The notes below the pieces were generated by a model. That model searched no databases. It was not told the DNA's origin and saw only the letters and a list, made by a program, of their open reading frames with translations. DNA of 64,000 nt from Mesostigma viride (Eukaryota; Streptophyta; Mesostigmatophyceae; Mesostigmatales; Mesostigmataceae). Within the stretch, counting starts at the first letter, position 1; every line of letters starts with the position of its first letter. Made by a program: the position numbers and the translations under genes. The stretch spans positions 66,501-130,500 of the forward strand of contig RPFO01000176.1 in NCBI GenBank assembly GCA_009746045.1, read 5' to 3'. Shown here piece after piece: positions 43,332-54,522 of this stretch.

Positions 43332-45785
43332 GGTGAGGGTCCTATGCCAGACCCCCCAAAACCATAATATGGAATAACATGCAAAGCTGGCCTTGGGGCA
43401 CCTAAACCATGATTTTGCCATGTAAATGGGATGTGTGGGGGTCCATCCCACCCACTGATGGGGGGAAAATACCCCTTTCAGTGCCCGGTATTATGCAAAA
43501 GCGGACAAAAGATGCTACTTTAGGGGCATATCCCCTAGGACATTGGGGGCAAAGTTACTCATGTTTCAATATATTCCCATATACTATCGTATATACTGAG
43601 GTCGCCTACCTAATTGGAGCCCCGAAATGTTGAATATTATTACAGTTATAAATTTTCCCGCGAAAGCGGCACTTTTTTAGGCTGCAAAAAAAATCAAATC
43701 ATAGACACATATTTAGAGCCTGGGGAGATATTAAAAAATACTACACATATCGACAAGTAATGCCACAAAATTTGAGCTCATTCTGAGTACAAACTTTGAA
43801 GTTATAAATTTTGGCAGTTGGCCACCTGTGCAGACGCTAAGGAAGGCAATAGTGAGTATTAAGGCACACTAACACTTCCTATGCCATCCAAAAGGCTCCT
43901 GACCATGCCCAATTCGACCACAGTGTACAAGGAGGTGGCTGGGCACGTCATGTGCCCTTGCCTTACCTCGACACGGGCAACCTGTCGCGTGTGTGCACAA
44001 CAGTAAGGCAGGCAGCTCTACATGCCTAGCCAACACTTCTAAAGCATATTCCAGGTTTATGGTGTGGGCATCATCCCAAAACCAAGCTGTCCAAATTCAA
44101 ACACACCCATATCCACTGAGAGCCATATCCACTGATTGCCCAACCAAGGGTAACAACAGACAGTCCGCAGAGAAAGCATAAGTATCATACATGCTGCTTG
44201 CCAAGGCTTCTTACCATGGTTACCTTGCCTTGCTAGCATATGAATTAGGGCTCTTCCATTTTAGTGGGAGAAAGGCCAACAAGACAACGATAACCCCTGC
44301 CTACGTGGAGTTCCACCCATGCAGTATGGCCCTCAGAACAACCACTGCCGCCTTTCCTTCCAGCGCAATTGTTTGCCAAGAAACAATCTCAAGCTTGTGA
44401 GCCTCTAACCACAATGAAGCCGCTGCTAAGAAAGGCTGCGTCAATATTCACACAAAACTGAGTGCTGTTAGCAATTTCCTTCCAAGAAACCACTTTGTGA
44501 GCTCACGCTCGTATTATCTATGACTTGCGGCATACTCAAAGGGGGAGGGGCGGCCGCAGTAGTCAGTCCGACTAGAAGTGAGGGGGGGGTAGTGTGGACC
44601 GGGGGTGGCGCGGCGCCACTGGCCTTTTGGTCAGTGGGCTGGCGCGCGCCACGGCACCACTGGCCTGTTAGGTCAGTGGGCTGGCGCGCGTCACGGTGCC
44701 ACTGGCCTTTTGGTCAGTGGGCTGGCACGCGCCACCCCAGGGCGGTCCGACTACTTAGGGTTGTGGTGCTGCCACAACTAGGCCTCTTTGCAGCTCCCAC
44801 CCGCCCTCCCTCGCTGCTTGAGGGGTATTACAAGTCCAGGTCCTCATGACTGGCCCAGGTGAGCTGGCCCTGGTAATGTGATGTCCTAGCCACCTGTCGG
44901 GTGGCCTAGTTAGTCTAGAGTCTCAGATTGGCTACGGCCTTGACGTGGGCTTATCACTTATATGTAATAAATCTGGTTCTTCTGGCAGCCCCTCACTCCA
45001 ATGGGATAAAGCAATGATTGGATTCAGCAAATCCCTGACAACTTGACGACATGCCACGGCTCATGCTTTGACACGTCCCAGCCATATTGCAACGTACATA
45101 AAAACCACTCAAAGGTGCCAGGAATCTGGCGATGCTCAGCTTGGAATGGCATGCTACCTGGCGCTAACTGCACGGAAAGAAGCCGAAAACCTGCGTTGAT
45201 AACCCATGAAGGAAGCGAGACCTTCATGGGGTGACGCTGAGCACACAATCGTACCATTACCGGCATTGTCCTTCGCCCAGCGGCGCAAGAAAGACCAATC
45301 TTCCATGGAATAATAAGACGCGCATCCTGCGAGCCTGGAGAGTGTTAATATACCGATCATGACGAAAATCCTGCCGAAACCCAGCAAATTTTGTAAAGCT
45401 TTACCAATAACAATTTAAACACATCCTTGACGCTAAGTAAAGCCCATAAAACCTGACAATCACTGCCGCCAGCGTGCATTCTAGCAATTTATTCCTCTCG
45501 ACCAAAACTTCAGATTGGACCCCCGTGGCGATGGTCATCAATAGAATCATCGACACTGCAAAAGACACGTACTCCGCCACGAAGTACTATCATCATAAAC
45601 TCATCGTCTTTAAGATTCGCACAGTTTCTCTGCATTCCGTGAGCTATCTTTTTCTACTCTGCCTGAGAGCACGTCGCCATGGCCAGCTCCGTTATGTGTG
45701 CGCGCACCGTGCACCACTTTTTCACGGTACGGACGGTTACGGCGAATTTTTTCGGCGCAAAAAAATTCGCTCCGGGACCGTCACC
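43332..45785 (+). mobile_element. TTAA-flanked DNA element, copy 1 (2454 bp)
   Basis: TTAA stands on both sides (43328-43331, 45786-45789). The ends are inverted: GGTGAGGGTCC on the left and GGACCGTCACC on the right (one mismatch). The interrupted A repeat is continuous across the element with a single TTAA, which proves insertion. Copy 2 is at 46694-48620. Near the right end is a hairpin of AATTTTTT and AAAAAAATT around CGGCGC. No intact transposase frame; internal tandem repeats at 44611-44735. Superfamily uncertain: the TTAA target suggests piggyBac-like, but the ends lack the usual CCC. Confidence 0.85.
44611..44735 (+). repeat. 41-43-bp GC-rich tandem repeat, three copies
   Basis: Units starting CCACTGGCC at 44615, 44656 and 44699, each with GGTCAGTGGGCTGGC. 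Each unit is itself partly palindromic (CCACTGGCC and GGTCAGTGG). Confidence 0.85.
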
Positions 45786-46073
45786 TTAAGTAAGTTTTCC
45801 GAGGCTCTTAGGTCCCGTCTTGCCTTAGTTAGAGAAATGTCTTAGTTAGATATAGCTTATCACTACGTCATTAACAAAGAACCCTAGACAGTCTCAGGTT
45901 TGTATCGCAACGTAGCTCTAGCCACCTGGCCAGGAAACTGGCCAACTTTTTGCACTGCCGATCCGGATCAGGCCGCACCGGCCTCAAAAGGTATGTCACG
46001 TGAACCCTATAACCTAGCTATAGCGGCCACCCTTCCATCTTACTATTAAGAAACTATGTTCAGAGAACCACGA

Positions 46074-46689
46074 TTTTTGCTAAAAATCTGGTGCTACGTC
46101 TCAATCAATAAAATTCACATATCCTAACCTTCATTCACTCCTCCAAACATGGCCTCCAGGCCACTACCCGTTGCGCAGCGACTCACGAAGTCCACTGGGC
46201 CTGCCAGCATGGGCTCTGGCTGCCACCCCCTGTTTTGGGAACCCATGCAGCCACTAGGGTCTCCATTCGGAGCTGGCGGACTACAGGGGTGGGCAATGGT
46301 CCCCATCTTGAGGATTTCCTCGGGCCTCCTCTGGGGCAACTCAACCCAGCCAGGGTGGTCTCGTGCGGCTTTAAAGAAGGTCTCACCATTTGTGCTGGTT
46401 TCCCACCCCTGTATGCGCACAATATATAAGCCCCCCATACCCACCGATTGTTCCCATGCGGACAACGCATAGGGAAAATACCCCATGCCTGCCACCGTAT
46501 CAAGACAATACCGTTAGGCTCTTTTTTTAAGGGCCGAATAAGTTTTTTTGAGTACTGATTTAAGGGCGCAAGACAAAAGACCCCTTCTGCACTTCAGAAA
46601 GGCCCTTAAAAAAAATGGTCCCCTAAAAAAAAAAATAAAAAATGGTCCCCTAAAAAAAAAATGGTCCCCCAAACGTTAAGTTTTGCTGC
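46074..46689. other. Spacer with an A/T-rich inverted repeat and ATGGTCCCC repeats
   Basis: TTTTTTTAAGGGCC (46522-46535) and GGCCCTTAAAAAAA (46601-46614) form a small inverted repeat, and AATGGTCCCCTAAAAAAAAA is repeated two to three times at 46613-46670. 46120-46480 has open frames on both strands with no domain I recognise. Confidence 0.5.
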
Positions 46690-46693
46690 TTAA

Positions 46694-48620
46694 GGTGAGG
46701 GTCCTATTCTGCCAGCCCCCCTAAGACCATATCATGGCATAACATGCAGGGCTGACCTGGAGGTACCCAAAAGATTTGGGGGGTTCATCCCACCACTTGT
46801 TGAGGGTGGTACACACTGTTTATACACCACTGTTGAGCTAAAAAAAGAAAAAGACGCTATATAGTGCACATATTACCTTGGACGATCGGGGCATCATTCT
46901 GCCCCCAAAAGTCCATGCTTTTCCATGTTGCAATTCCCTGTTGCAATTCCATGTAAATGCCTGATTTTGCAAAATTCCTACCTACAGTAATTGGCAGTCC
47001 CCCAAATAGTCAGTATTCATTAACTTATCAATTTCCGCCCTCAAATCTCATTTTGTTTTGCTAGAAAAAAAAATCAAATCAATAAGACATGGATAAGGGC
47101 TACATGTAGGGAGTCAAAACCAAATACTAGACATAGGCAAACATTATCCCACAAAGTTTGAGGCAAACATTATCCCACAAATGTGGGAGGAGTAGCGTTT
47201 GGCAGCTGGCCACCTGTGCAGATGATAAGGAAGGCAACAGTGACTATTAAGGCACACTAACACTTCCTATGCTATCCAAAAGGCTCCAGACCATGCCCAA
47301 ATCGACCAAGACGTATCTGTGAGGAGGTGGCTGGGCACCTCATGTGCCCTTGCCTCGGCACAGGCAATTGCATGCATGTGTACACAGCAATGAGGCAGGT
47401 AGCTCTACATGGCTAGCCAACACGTCAAAAGCATATCCCAAGTTTATGGTGTGCGCTCCATGCCAAAACCAAGCTGTTCAATGCAAATACACCATAGAAA
47501 TCCAAATCCACTGATTGCCCAACCAAGGGGAACAACAGACAGTCCACAGAGAAAGCATACTTATCATACATGCTGCGTGCCTGGGCTTCTTACCATGGTT
47601 ACTTGTCGTATATGATGGGGCTCTCCAATCATTCAGTGGGAGACAGGCCAACAAAACAATAATAATCACTACCTACATGCAGTTGCTCTCAGGCAGTATG
47701 CCCCTCAGAACACCCACTACGGCCTTTCTTTCCAGCGCAATCGTTTGCTAATAAGAAACAACCTCAAGCTTGTCAGCCTCTTAAGCATAGTGAAGCCGCT
47801 GCTGAGAAAGGCTGCACCAATATTTACATAAAAATGCAAGTGCTGTTAGCTAACTCCGTCAAAGAAACCACTCAACAAATCCCTGACAACTTGACGACAT
47901 GCCACGGCTCACGGTTTGATACGTTCCAGCCATGCAACGTAGATAGAATCACTGAAAGCGGCCTGGAATCTGGCGATGCGCAGCACGGAATGGCATGCTA
48001 CCTGGCGCTAACTGCACGGAAAGAAGCCGAAAACCTGCGTTGACAACCCTTAAGGAAGCGAAACCTTCATGGGGTGACGCTGAGCACACGATCGTACCAT
48101 TACCGGCATTGTCCTTCGCCCAGCGACGCAAGAAAGACCAACCTTCCATGGAAAGATAAGACGCGCATCCCGCTAGCCTGGAGACTGTCTTACCGAGAAT
48201 GACAGAAGTCTTGCCGAAACCCAGCAAATCTTTTTAAGCTTTAGTAAAGATAACGTAGACACATCCTTGACGCTAATTGAAGTCCATAAAACCTGACAAG
48301 CATCGTCGCTAGCGTGAATTCTAATTTATTCCTCGGGACAAAAATTTCGGATTGGACCCCGTGGCGATAGGCATCAATTAAATTATCGACATTGCAAAAC
48401 GCGCAAACTCCGCTCTGTAATAACATCATAAACTCGTCATCTTTAAGATTCGCACAATTTCTCTGCATTCCGCATGCTCTAGCTTTGTCTAGTCTGCCTG
48501 AAAGCACGTCCCCATGACCAGCTCTGGTAGGGGTGTGAGCACTGTAAACCACTTTCTCACGGTACGGACGGTTACGGCGAATTTTTTCGGCGACAAAAAA
48601 TTCGCCACGGGACCGTCATC
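46694..48620 (+). mobile_element. TTAA-flanked DNA element, copy 2 (1927 bp)
   Basis: Colinear with copy 1: GGTGAGGGTCCTAT start after TTAA (46690-46693), GGCCACCTGTGCAGA, ATCCCTGACAACTTGACGACATG, CAGATTGGACCCC-like blocks and GGGACCGTCATC end, followed by TTGA (a decayed TTAA). Several hundred base pairs shorter than copy 1, including loss of the 44.6-kb tandem repeats. Confidence 0.8.
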
Positions 48621-48920
48621 TTGACCTAACTTTTAGGGGACCAGCCCGGTCCTAGTTTTGTCGATTTCGACCAGTTTAGTGACCTCGAGGAAGGGAGGCC
48701 TTTAGCAACTAAGGGCCTGCTTGGGAAAAATTCTGGTGGCTGCAACCGACCTGCACCTATTGTAAACTGTCGTGAACCTGTCAAAACGAGCCTTAGCCGC
48801 GTCAATGTGCGGAGCCAGGTGACCGCAAGTCCGCAGCACGAAGCCATAGCTGCGGGCCAGCCGGGCCTGCGTCTATGTCGAATTCGACTTTAAAACAGTC
48901 CAGTTTGCCTGCCGACGTCG
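48621..48920. other. Spacer without recognised gene
   Basis: No supported feature. Confidence 0.4.
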
Positions 48921-49250
48921 CCGGATATCCTACGTACAAGGTGGGGCCACACCGCATGCCTGCCACGGTAGGAAGACACCGTTGCCGGATATCCTGCGTA
49001 CAAGGTGGGGCCACACCGCATGCCTGCCACCGTATGAAGACACCGTCGCCGGATATCCTGCGTACAAGGTGGGGCCACACCGCATGCCTGCCACCGTAGG
49101 AAGACATCGTCGCCGGATATCCTGCGTACAAGGTGGGGCCACACCGCATGCCTGCCACCGTAGGAAGACACCGTCGCCGGATATCCTGCGTACAAGGTGG
49201 GGCCACACCGCATGCCTGCCACCGTAGGAAGACACCGTCGCCGGATATCC
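48921..49250 (+). repeat. 64-bp minisatellite, five copies plus partial
   Basis: CCGGATATCC starts exactly every 64 bp (48921, 48985, 49049, 49113, 49177, 49241). Copies differ at few positions. Because 64 is not a multiple of three, the array stays open in several frames and generates long spurious ORFs on both strands. Confidence 0.95.
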
Positions 49251-50264
49251 GGCACTAGTTTTTATGGTGCATCGTTGGACATTTCTCGTGGGCGGCCCAA
49301 AACGGCATGCCGAAATATGGTGTATAGCAAATATTTTGCCGCAATCCTTTCACCATAGCTTGTACTCGACGGCTGATGGCTGTTGATGACCAGGAAATTC
49401 TGTCTGCCACAAGGAATACAGGTCGGGCTTGCCACGTTGATGCTGGGGTCGTCGGCCAGGGCTGACGCACGCAGTAAAGTCTCTTTCAGTCGCCGGGAAG
49501 TTGGATGATGGCTGCAACTACGGTCATCATAACGACGTCTAGATCCAACTGTGCGGACACGGAACACGATTTTATCTCCATGTCTGCGCATAAGGATGGA
49601 ATGCTTCGCACTCATACGTATGACTGCACGCCTGAGGAAGTTTGCGGGGCGCAACCGGATTCGTACCATCATGTGATGAAGACCGACATCACTGCGCCCA
49701 GAGATATCTGTGGAAATGGCGGCTGATCATTTGGACACGGAGTATGCCGTAAAGCTTCTTAACATCAAGATATTTTCTGGTTGTTTCTTCCATTACCGTG
49801 AAACCATAGTGGTACCTTACCTGGTACGTTGTGTGGAGGCTTTGCAAGTCTTTTGATGTGATACTACTGTATATTTTACCGTGATGCAATACATAGCCCC
49901 AACCCAGCTAACTGCTTATTTTGTATTAAATTCCTTTTTTTTAGTTACTTCACTTTCAACTTGTAGCCGGTTGGTGAATCAATTGATCGTTTCTCCACTT
50001 TTTTTTAAAAAAGAAAAGCATTTACTATCTTCAAATGCCAGGAAATTACACCACTACTTAGGTGCATTACTTGTCTTCAAATCCCAGGAAAACATAACCC
50101 TGCTCATTTGCATTGCTACCGTCAAATAAAAAGAGGTTAAATAAAATAAAATGAGGCATGCCATTTCTAATTACTTTGTTGATTGATAGCGACCTGTTAC
50201 TACATTACTTGAGTCATGTACCAAACCTGCCATGCATGCATCTCCACACGTGCCATGCATGCAT
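49251..50264. other. Unrecognised sequence before E3
   Basis: AT-rich toward 50264. The left flank of E3 holds GCCATGCATGCAT words. No coding signature. Confidence 0.4.
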
Positions 50265-50424
50265 TTTGTGAGCTAACGCTCGTATTATCTTGTGCCACAT
50301 AGTGCATTAGGGTCAGGGTACTCGCCGCTAGATTTTAGAAAAAATATATTTCTGCCACAGGTAACCCCCTCCCCCTTGCTGGAGAGGTTTGCCTATAAAG
50401 AGGGAGGGGGATGGCGGTGAGCCT
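50265..50424 (+). repeat. E3 repeat A1
   Basis: About 160 bp nearly identical to 60528-60693, differing mainly by small indels around 50340. A partial relative (TTTGTGAGCTCACGCTCGTA) lies at 44494. Confidence 0.85.
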
Positions 50425-50499
50425 ACCCGTTTTCTTTACTCGAAACTCGTGACGCAGTATATGCCTAGGTAATAACGGCGTCAATAGAACACCATACCA

Positions 50500-50898
50500 A
50501 TGGCCGATGCGGAGGTCTTGCAGGATGCAGTGGACTCGCCGGCCCCACCGGCTGGGGCGGCGGTGAGGCCACCGAAAGCGGAGTGGTTGAATCGTATGCG
50601 TGTGGTCCCCATGGATGGCTCGTTAAAAGACATTGCCATCAGGGCGAGGGCCTTGTTGGGGGGCGGCCCACGCTGGGCGGAGCGAATTCAGGCACTATCA
50701 GATGGTCACCGGCTCGACAACCTCGAAAAATACTTGAGGCGTCGTGGCTTTTATGTCGAGCTGCTGCCCACCAAGACGATGCAGGCTGCCGTTGCTGCCA
50801 TGTTGCGGTATGCCCTAATGGACCCCGGCGAGGAGGAATTTTACGAGGAGCCCTGGCACACAAAGTCCGGGAGGAGTCAGGGAACAATCGTCGCGTGA
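50500..50898 (+). pseudogene. E3 gag N-terminal part
   Basis: The ATG at 50500 opens a 132-codon frame: MADAEVLQDAVDSPAPPAGA, an Ala/Pro-rich start, then LKDIAIRARALLGGGPRWAE, LEKYLRRRGFYVELLP and AAVAAMLRYALMDPG, ending at a TGA at 50896. Its place right after A1 matches gag of E1/E2, and the gag C-terminal part resumes beyond the LTR insertion. No domain is recognised by sequence. Confidence 0.6.
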
Positions 50899-50945
50899 GC
50901 TCCGGGATGGGCCCACGCGTCGCCCGGTTTTTGGCGGGTGGGGGA

Positions 50946-51406
50946 AGTTAGATGAGATGCTTAGGCTGACACACGGATTTCCGGCCTGCGCGCCGCGTAT
51001 TGCCTACCGCGGCTGAGCGGGACACCTCAGTACTGTACGGCAGGGCGTACGGTACTGAGGCGTCAGGTGGACTGACGTGCAGTTAGTGCCAGACTGTTCC
51101 TAGGTGCTAGCTCGACCCGTCAGATCCGGTGTAGCCGGGTCTGACGGGCCGAGTCTTAGCTGGTTGCTAATGACGTGGTCGCATGGCATTGCAGTGTCCA
51201 GTTGTCCACTGGCAGGTGCTGCAGTGAGCACTGCCATAGGCATATAGGCGTAGCACTGGGGAGTGCCGCAGCACCCGAGTTTGCCCAGACGTTCCATTCT
51301 GAGCCCTCAAGCTTCCAACACATTCCTTGTATTATTGCTAATACAACAGTCATTTCCCATTTCCAGCTTTCGTGAGTTGTCCTGTGTCTCTAGACGCATT
51401 CCAACT
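50946..51406 (+). repeat. 5' LTR
   Basis: 461 bp. Two differences from the 3' LTR (A/G in TTGCTAATGACG; T/C in GTGAGTTGTCC). It contains two self-complementary blocks, CAGTACTG with TACCGTACGCCC-like pairing and GACCCGTCAGATCC..GGTCTGACGGGCC. Confidence 0.9.
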
Positions 51407-51449
51407 TGGACTGAAAAGTTTTTTTTTATTTTCCAAAAGCAAAAAAAAC

Positions 51450-52098
51450 ATGGCTTCCAACAACGTCAAGGACAACAACAAGGGGAAGGCGCCTGCCAGG
51501 CGCACATCCCCTCGCCTCTCGCCGGAGGGCTCGCCCTCCGCCACCGAGGCACCGAGGGTGACGCCCAACGTCACCTTCCGCACGGTGGTCGCCGATCACC
51601 CAAGGCGTCGGACCCCGCAGGTGGGGACCGGCGCCCGGGGGCTGGCGAGAGGACGCCCGTTTGCCACTGGCGGCTCGTCCGCCATGGCACCCGGGGGGCA
51701 GGACCCCCGGGCACGTGACACCCCCATCGCAAGTGATGGGGGTCGTGAACGAAGCGATTCCTCGGAAGAGGACGGGGAGGTGCCGCCCACGAGGCCGCGG
51801 ACCTCGATAGAGCTTTCCTCCCAGACGCCGGCGACGTCTGGTAACCTCTCGGTGGGCCGCCAGATGGCCATCCTGGACATTGATCGATATGGTGCGCATG
51901 TTCCGCCGCCTATCGAGTTCGGGCGCCTACCGTATCTTCTCCCCATCGGGGAAGATGACATTCCAGCGTTCATCTCTGTGAACGGCTGGATCATTCGTCA
52001 GCATTTTCAGCTGACTGACGATGAGCCGATGCACGCGATCGATGTTCATCGGACGCACGCGATGCTCGAGCGTCGTCTGCGGATGCAGTTCAACTTGG
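51450..52098 (+). pseudogene. LTR-element gag-like ORF, + copy (3'-truncated)
   Basis: The ATG at 51450 gives MASNNVKDNNKGKAPARRTS, a basic and Ser/Pro-rich N-terminus, then NLSVGRQMAILDIDRYG, PPIEFGRLPYLLPIGEDDIP and HRTHAMLERRLRMQFN. At 52098 the element flips into its inverted half and the frame reads on to 52202 into unrelated antisense sequence. Being the first ORF after the 5' LTR suggests a capsid-type protein; I do not recognise the family. Confidence 0.65.
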
Positions 52099-53394
52099 AA
52101 ATGGCCCGCCACACAGGCTCATCACCCAGGGTGATGAAGTCGCGACCTTCTAGATTGCCTTCCAGCCGTGCCGGCTGCTGCCCCGCCAGGGTGGGACCCT
52201 GAGGCCCCCCCGGCCCAGCCAAGGTCTTGTCCTTGGTGCGGCTGGAGGGGGCCTGCCCCCCAGAGCCGCTGGAGGTGCCAGTGACACCCTCCATGGGAGT
52301 TTCCTCCCCCGCCTGCGCCGGAGGCGCCGGCGTCGCTGCCGGGGTCCCTGCGACCCCGGGAGCTGGCGTCGCCGCCGGGGTCCCTGCAACCCCGGTGGCC
52401 TCCTCAGCCACCTGGCCCCCCACGCTGGGCTGGGGAGCCCGCTGCTGAGGCTGGACCCTCTGCCCTGCCAGAGGGTCCTGGGTGGTTACACCACCCATGG
52501 GCGTGGTAGGGGCGACTGCCGCCCCGCGCTCCGTCGCAGGCGGCATCGCAACTGCCTCGCGCCTGTCAGCTTCCCAGCCAAATGGCGTGACTTGGGGCCA
52601 CGCAGGCAACGGAGTCAACGCGATCTCCTGCTTGGCCACCACGCGCAGCGCCTCTCTCTGACGCTGCCTGGATGCCCACTGATCCACAGTGCCTGGGTTG
52701 CGCCTCGGCCTGTTGGCAAAGCACCACATCCAAACCGCCACCTGGATCAAGTTGAACTGCATCCGCAGACGACGCTCGAGCATCGCGTGCGTCCGATGAA
52801 CATCGATCGCGTGCATCGGCTCATCGTCAGTCAGCTGAAAATGCTGACGAATGATCCAGCCGTTCACAGAGATGAACGCTGGAATGTCATCTTCCCCGAT
52901 GGGGAGAAGATACGGTAGGCGCCCGAACTCGATAGGCGGCGGAACATGCGCACCATATCGATCAATGTCCAGGATGGCCATCTGGCGGCCCACCGAGAGG
53001 TTACCAGACGTCGCCGGCGTCTGGGAGGAAAGCTCTATCGAGGTCCGCGGCCTCGTGGGCGGCACCTCCCCGTCCTCTTCCGAGGAATCGCTTCGTTCAC
53101 GACCCCCATCACCTGCGATGGGGGTGTCACGTGCCCGGGGGTCCTGCCCCCGGGTGCCATGGCGGACGAGCCGCCAGTGGCAAACGGGCGTCCTCTCGCC
53201 AGCCCCCGGGCGCCGGTCCCCACCTGCGGGGTCCGACGCCTTGGGTGATCGGCGACCACCGTGCGGAAGGTGACGTTGGGCGTCACCCTCGGTGCCTCGG
53301 TGGCGGAGGGCGAGCCCTCCGGCGAGAGGCGAGGGGATGTGCGCCTGGCAGGCGCCTTCCCCTTGTTGTTGTCCTTGACGTTGTTGGAAGCCAT
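52096..53394 (-). pseudogene. LTR-element gag-like ORF, - copy (longer, one frameshift)
   Basis: The same start codon lies at 53394 on the minus strand. One G missing from a G-run (about 53150; five G instead of six) shifts the frame after AMAPGG. Downstream the correct frame continues to about 52096 and shows what the + copy lost: IQVAVWMWCFANRPRRNPGT, an Arg/Gln-rich helix (QRQREALRVVAKQE) and a Pro/Ala/Gly-rich C-terminal region with repeated GVAGTPAATPAP. Confidence 0.7.
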
Positions 53395-53437
53395 GTTTTT
53401 TTTGTTTTTGGAAAATAAAAAAAAACTTTTCAGTCCA

Positions 53438-53898
53438 AGTTGGAATGCGTCTAGAGACACAGGACAACTCACGAAAGGTGGAAATGGGAAATGACTGTTG
53501 TATTAGCAATAATACAAGGAATGTGTTGGAAGCTTGAGGGCTCAGAATGGAACGTCTGGGCAAACTCGGGTGCTGCGGCACTCCCCAGTGCTACGCCTAT
53601 ATGCCTATGGCAGTGCTCACTGCAGCACCTGCCAGTGGACAACTGGACACTGCAATGCCATGCGACCACGTCATTAGCAACCAGCTAAGACTCGGCCCGT
53701 CAGACCCGGCTACACCGGATCTGACGGGTCGAGCTAGCACCTAGGAACAGTCTGGCACTAACTGCACGTCAGTCCACCTGACGCCTCAGTACCGTACGCC
53801 CTGCCGTACAGTACTGAGGTGTCCCGCTCAGCCGCGGTAGGCAATACGCGGCGCGCAGGCCGGAAATCCGTGTGTCAGCCTAAGCATCTCATCCAACT
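53438..53898 (-). repeat. Third LTR, inverted
   Basis: 461 bp, reverse complement of the outer LTRs. It follows the 5' LTR variant at both sites where the outer LTRs differ and has private changes (CCACCTTTCG; GTTGGATG). The purine tract lies on its upstream side, so it sits in a PPT-LTR-gag order, as in a one-LTR circle. Confidence 0.9.
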
Positions 53899-54056
53899 CC
53901 CATTATGTTTTCCTTTCCATGGAAATTTTTCAGTCCAGATGTTGCAGTATGGGTGTCCGTTGCTCAGCACCTCAGTCAGCTTGGAGTCAGTCTCCTAGCT
54001 GGGCAGGGTCAGGCTTGAAGTCGCTAGCCTTCAACCTGAAAGGAAAACATAATGGG

Positions 54057-54517
54057 AGTTAGATGAGATGCTTAGGCTGACACACGGATTTCCGGCCTGC
54101 GCGCCGCGTATTGCCTACCGCGGCTGAGCGGGACACCTCAGTACTGTACGGCAGGGCGTACGGTACTGAGGCGTCAGGTGGACTGACGTGCAGTTAGTGC
54201 CAGACTGTTCCTAGGTGCTAGCTCGACCCGTCAGATCCGGTGTAGCCGGGTCTGACGGGCCGAGTCTTAGCTGGTTGCTAGTGACGTGGTCGCATGGCAT
54301 TGCAGTGTCCAGTTGTCCACTGGCAGGTGCTGCAGTGAGCACTGCCATAGGCATATAGGCGTAGCACTGGGGAGTGCCGCAGCACCCGAGTTTGCCCAGA
54401 CGTTCCATTCTGAGCCCTCAAGCTTCCAACACATTCCTTGTATTATTGCTAATACAACAGTCATTTCCCATTTCCAGCTTTCGTGAGTCGTCCTGTGTCT
54501 CTAGACGCATTCCAACT
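54057..54517 (+). repeat. 3' LTR
   Basis: 461 bp. Ends CATTCCAACT at 54517, followed by the GGGGA target duplication, after which the E3 gag sequence resumes. Confidence 0.9.
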
Positions 54518-54522
54518 GGGGA

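Larger units (their letters stand above)
43004..46073 (-). mobile_element. Solo A-B unit of the E1/E2 family, split by a TTAA element
   Basis: On the minus strand A begins at 46073 (TCGTGGTTCTCTGAAC) and runs to about 45790. After a 2458-bp interruption it resumes at 43331 and continues through the A end and B to about 43004 (GGTTAACAG). Removing the interruption leaves about 612 bp, the size of A2 plus B2 in E1 (603 bp). No gag or pol remains, so it is the counterpart of a solo LTR, formed by recombination between A1 and A2. The base run before A on its own strand is AAAAA. Confidence 0.85.
50946..54517 (+). mobile_element. Young, internally palindromic LTR retrotransposon
   Basis: Outer LTRs of 461 bp (50946-51406 and 54057-54517) differ at about two positions. 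Both begin AGTT and end AACT rather than TG..CA. The 5-bp target duplication GGGGA lies at 50941-50945 and 54518-54522. A TGGACTGAAAAG primer-site-like word follows the 5' LTR, and a purine-rich GAAAGGAAAACATAATGGG precedes the 3' LTR. Between them: a gag-like ORF on +, then the same region inverted, an LTR on - (53438-53898) and an inverted copy of the purine tract. No RT or integrase is present, so it moved in trans. Confidence 0.9.

Noticed and set aside
44520-44849. 109-codon + ORF rich in GWRAP/SVG
   Set aside because: Created by the 41-43-bp GC-rich tandem repeat inside the TTAA element; absent from copy 2.
46149-46472. 107-codon + ORF (and opposite-strand ORFs) near 46.2-46.5 kb
   Set aside because: No recognisable domain, overlapping open frames on both strands and no homologue elsewhere in the window.
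48921-49250. CRISPR-like regular array
   Set aside because: Units are contiguous 64-bp repeats with no variable spacers; eukaryotic minisatellite.
48802-49255. Overlapping minus-strand ORFs of 101-134 codons
   Set aside because: Open frames produced by the 64-bp minisatellite cycling through all three frames.
50946-54517. Simple DNA transposon with 1.15-kb terminal inverted repeats
   Set aside because: A third copy of the first 461 bp in direct orientation, a 5-bp duplication, a purine tract and a primer-site-like word fit an LTR element with an inverted internal half better.
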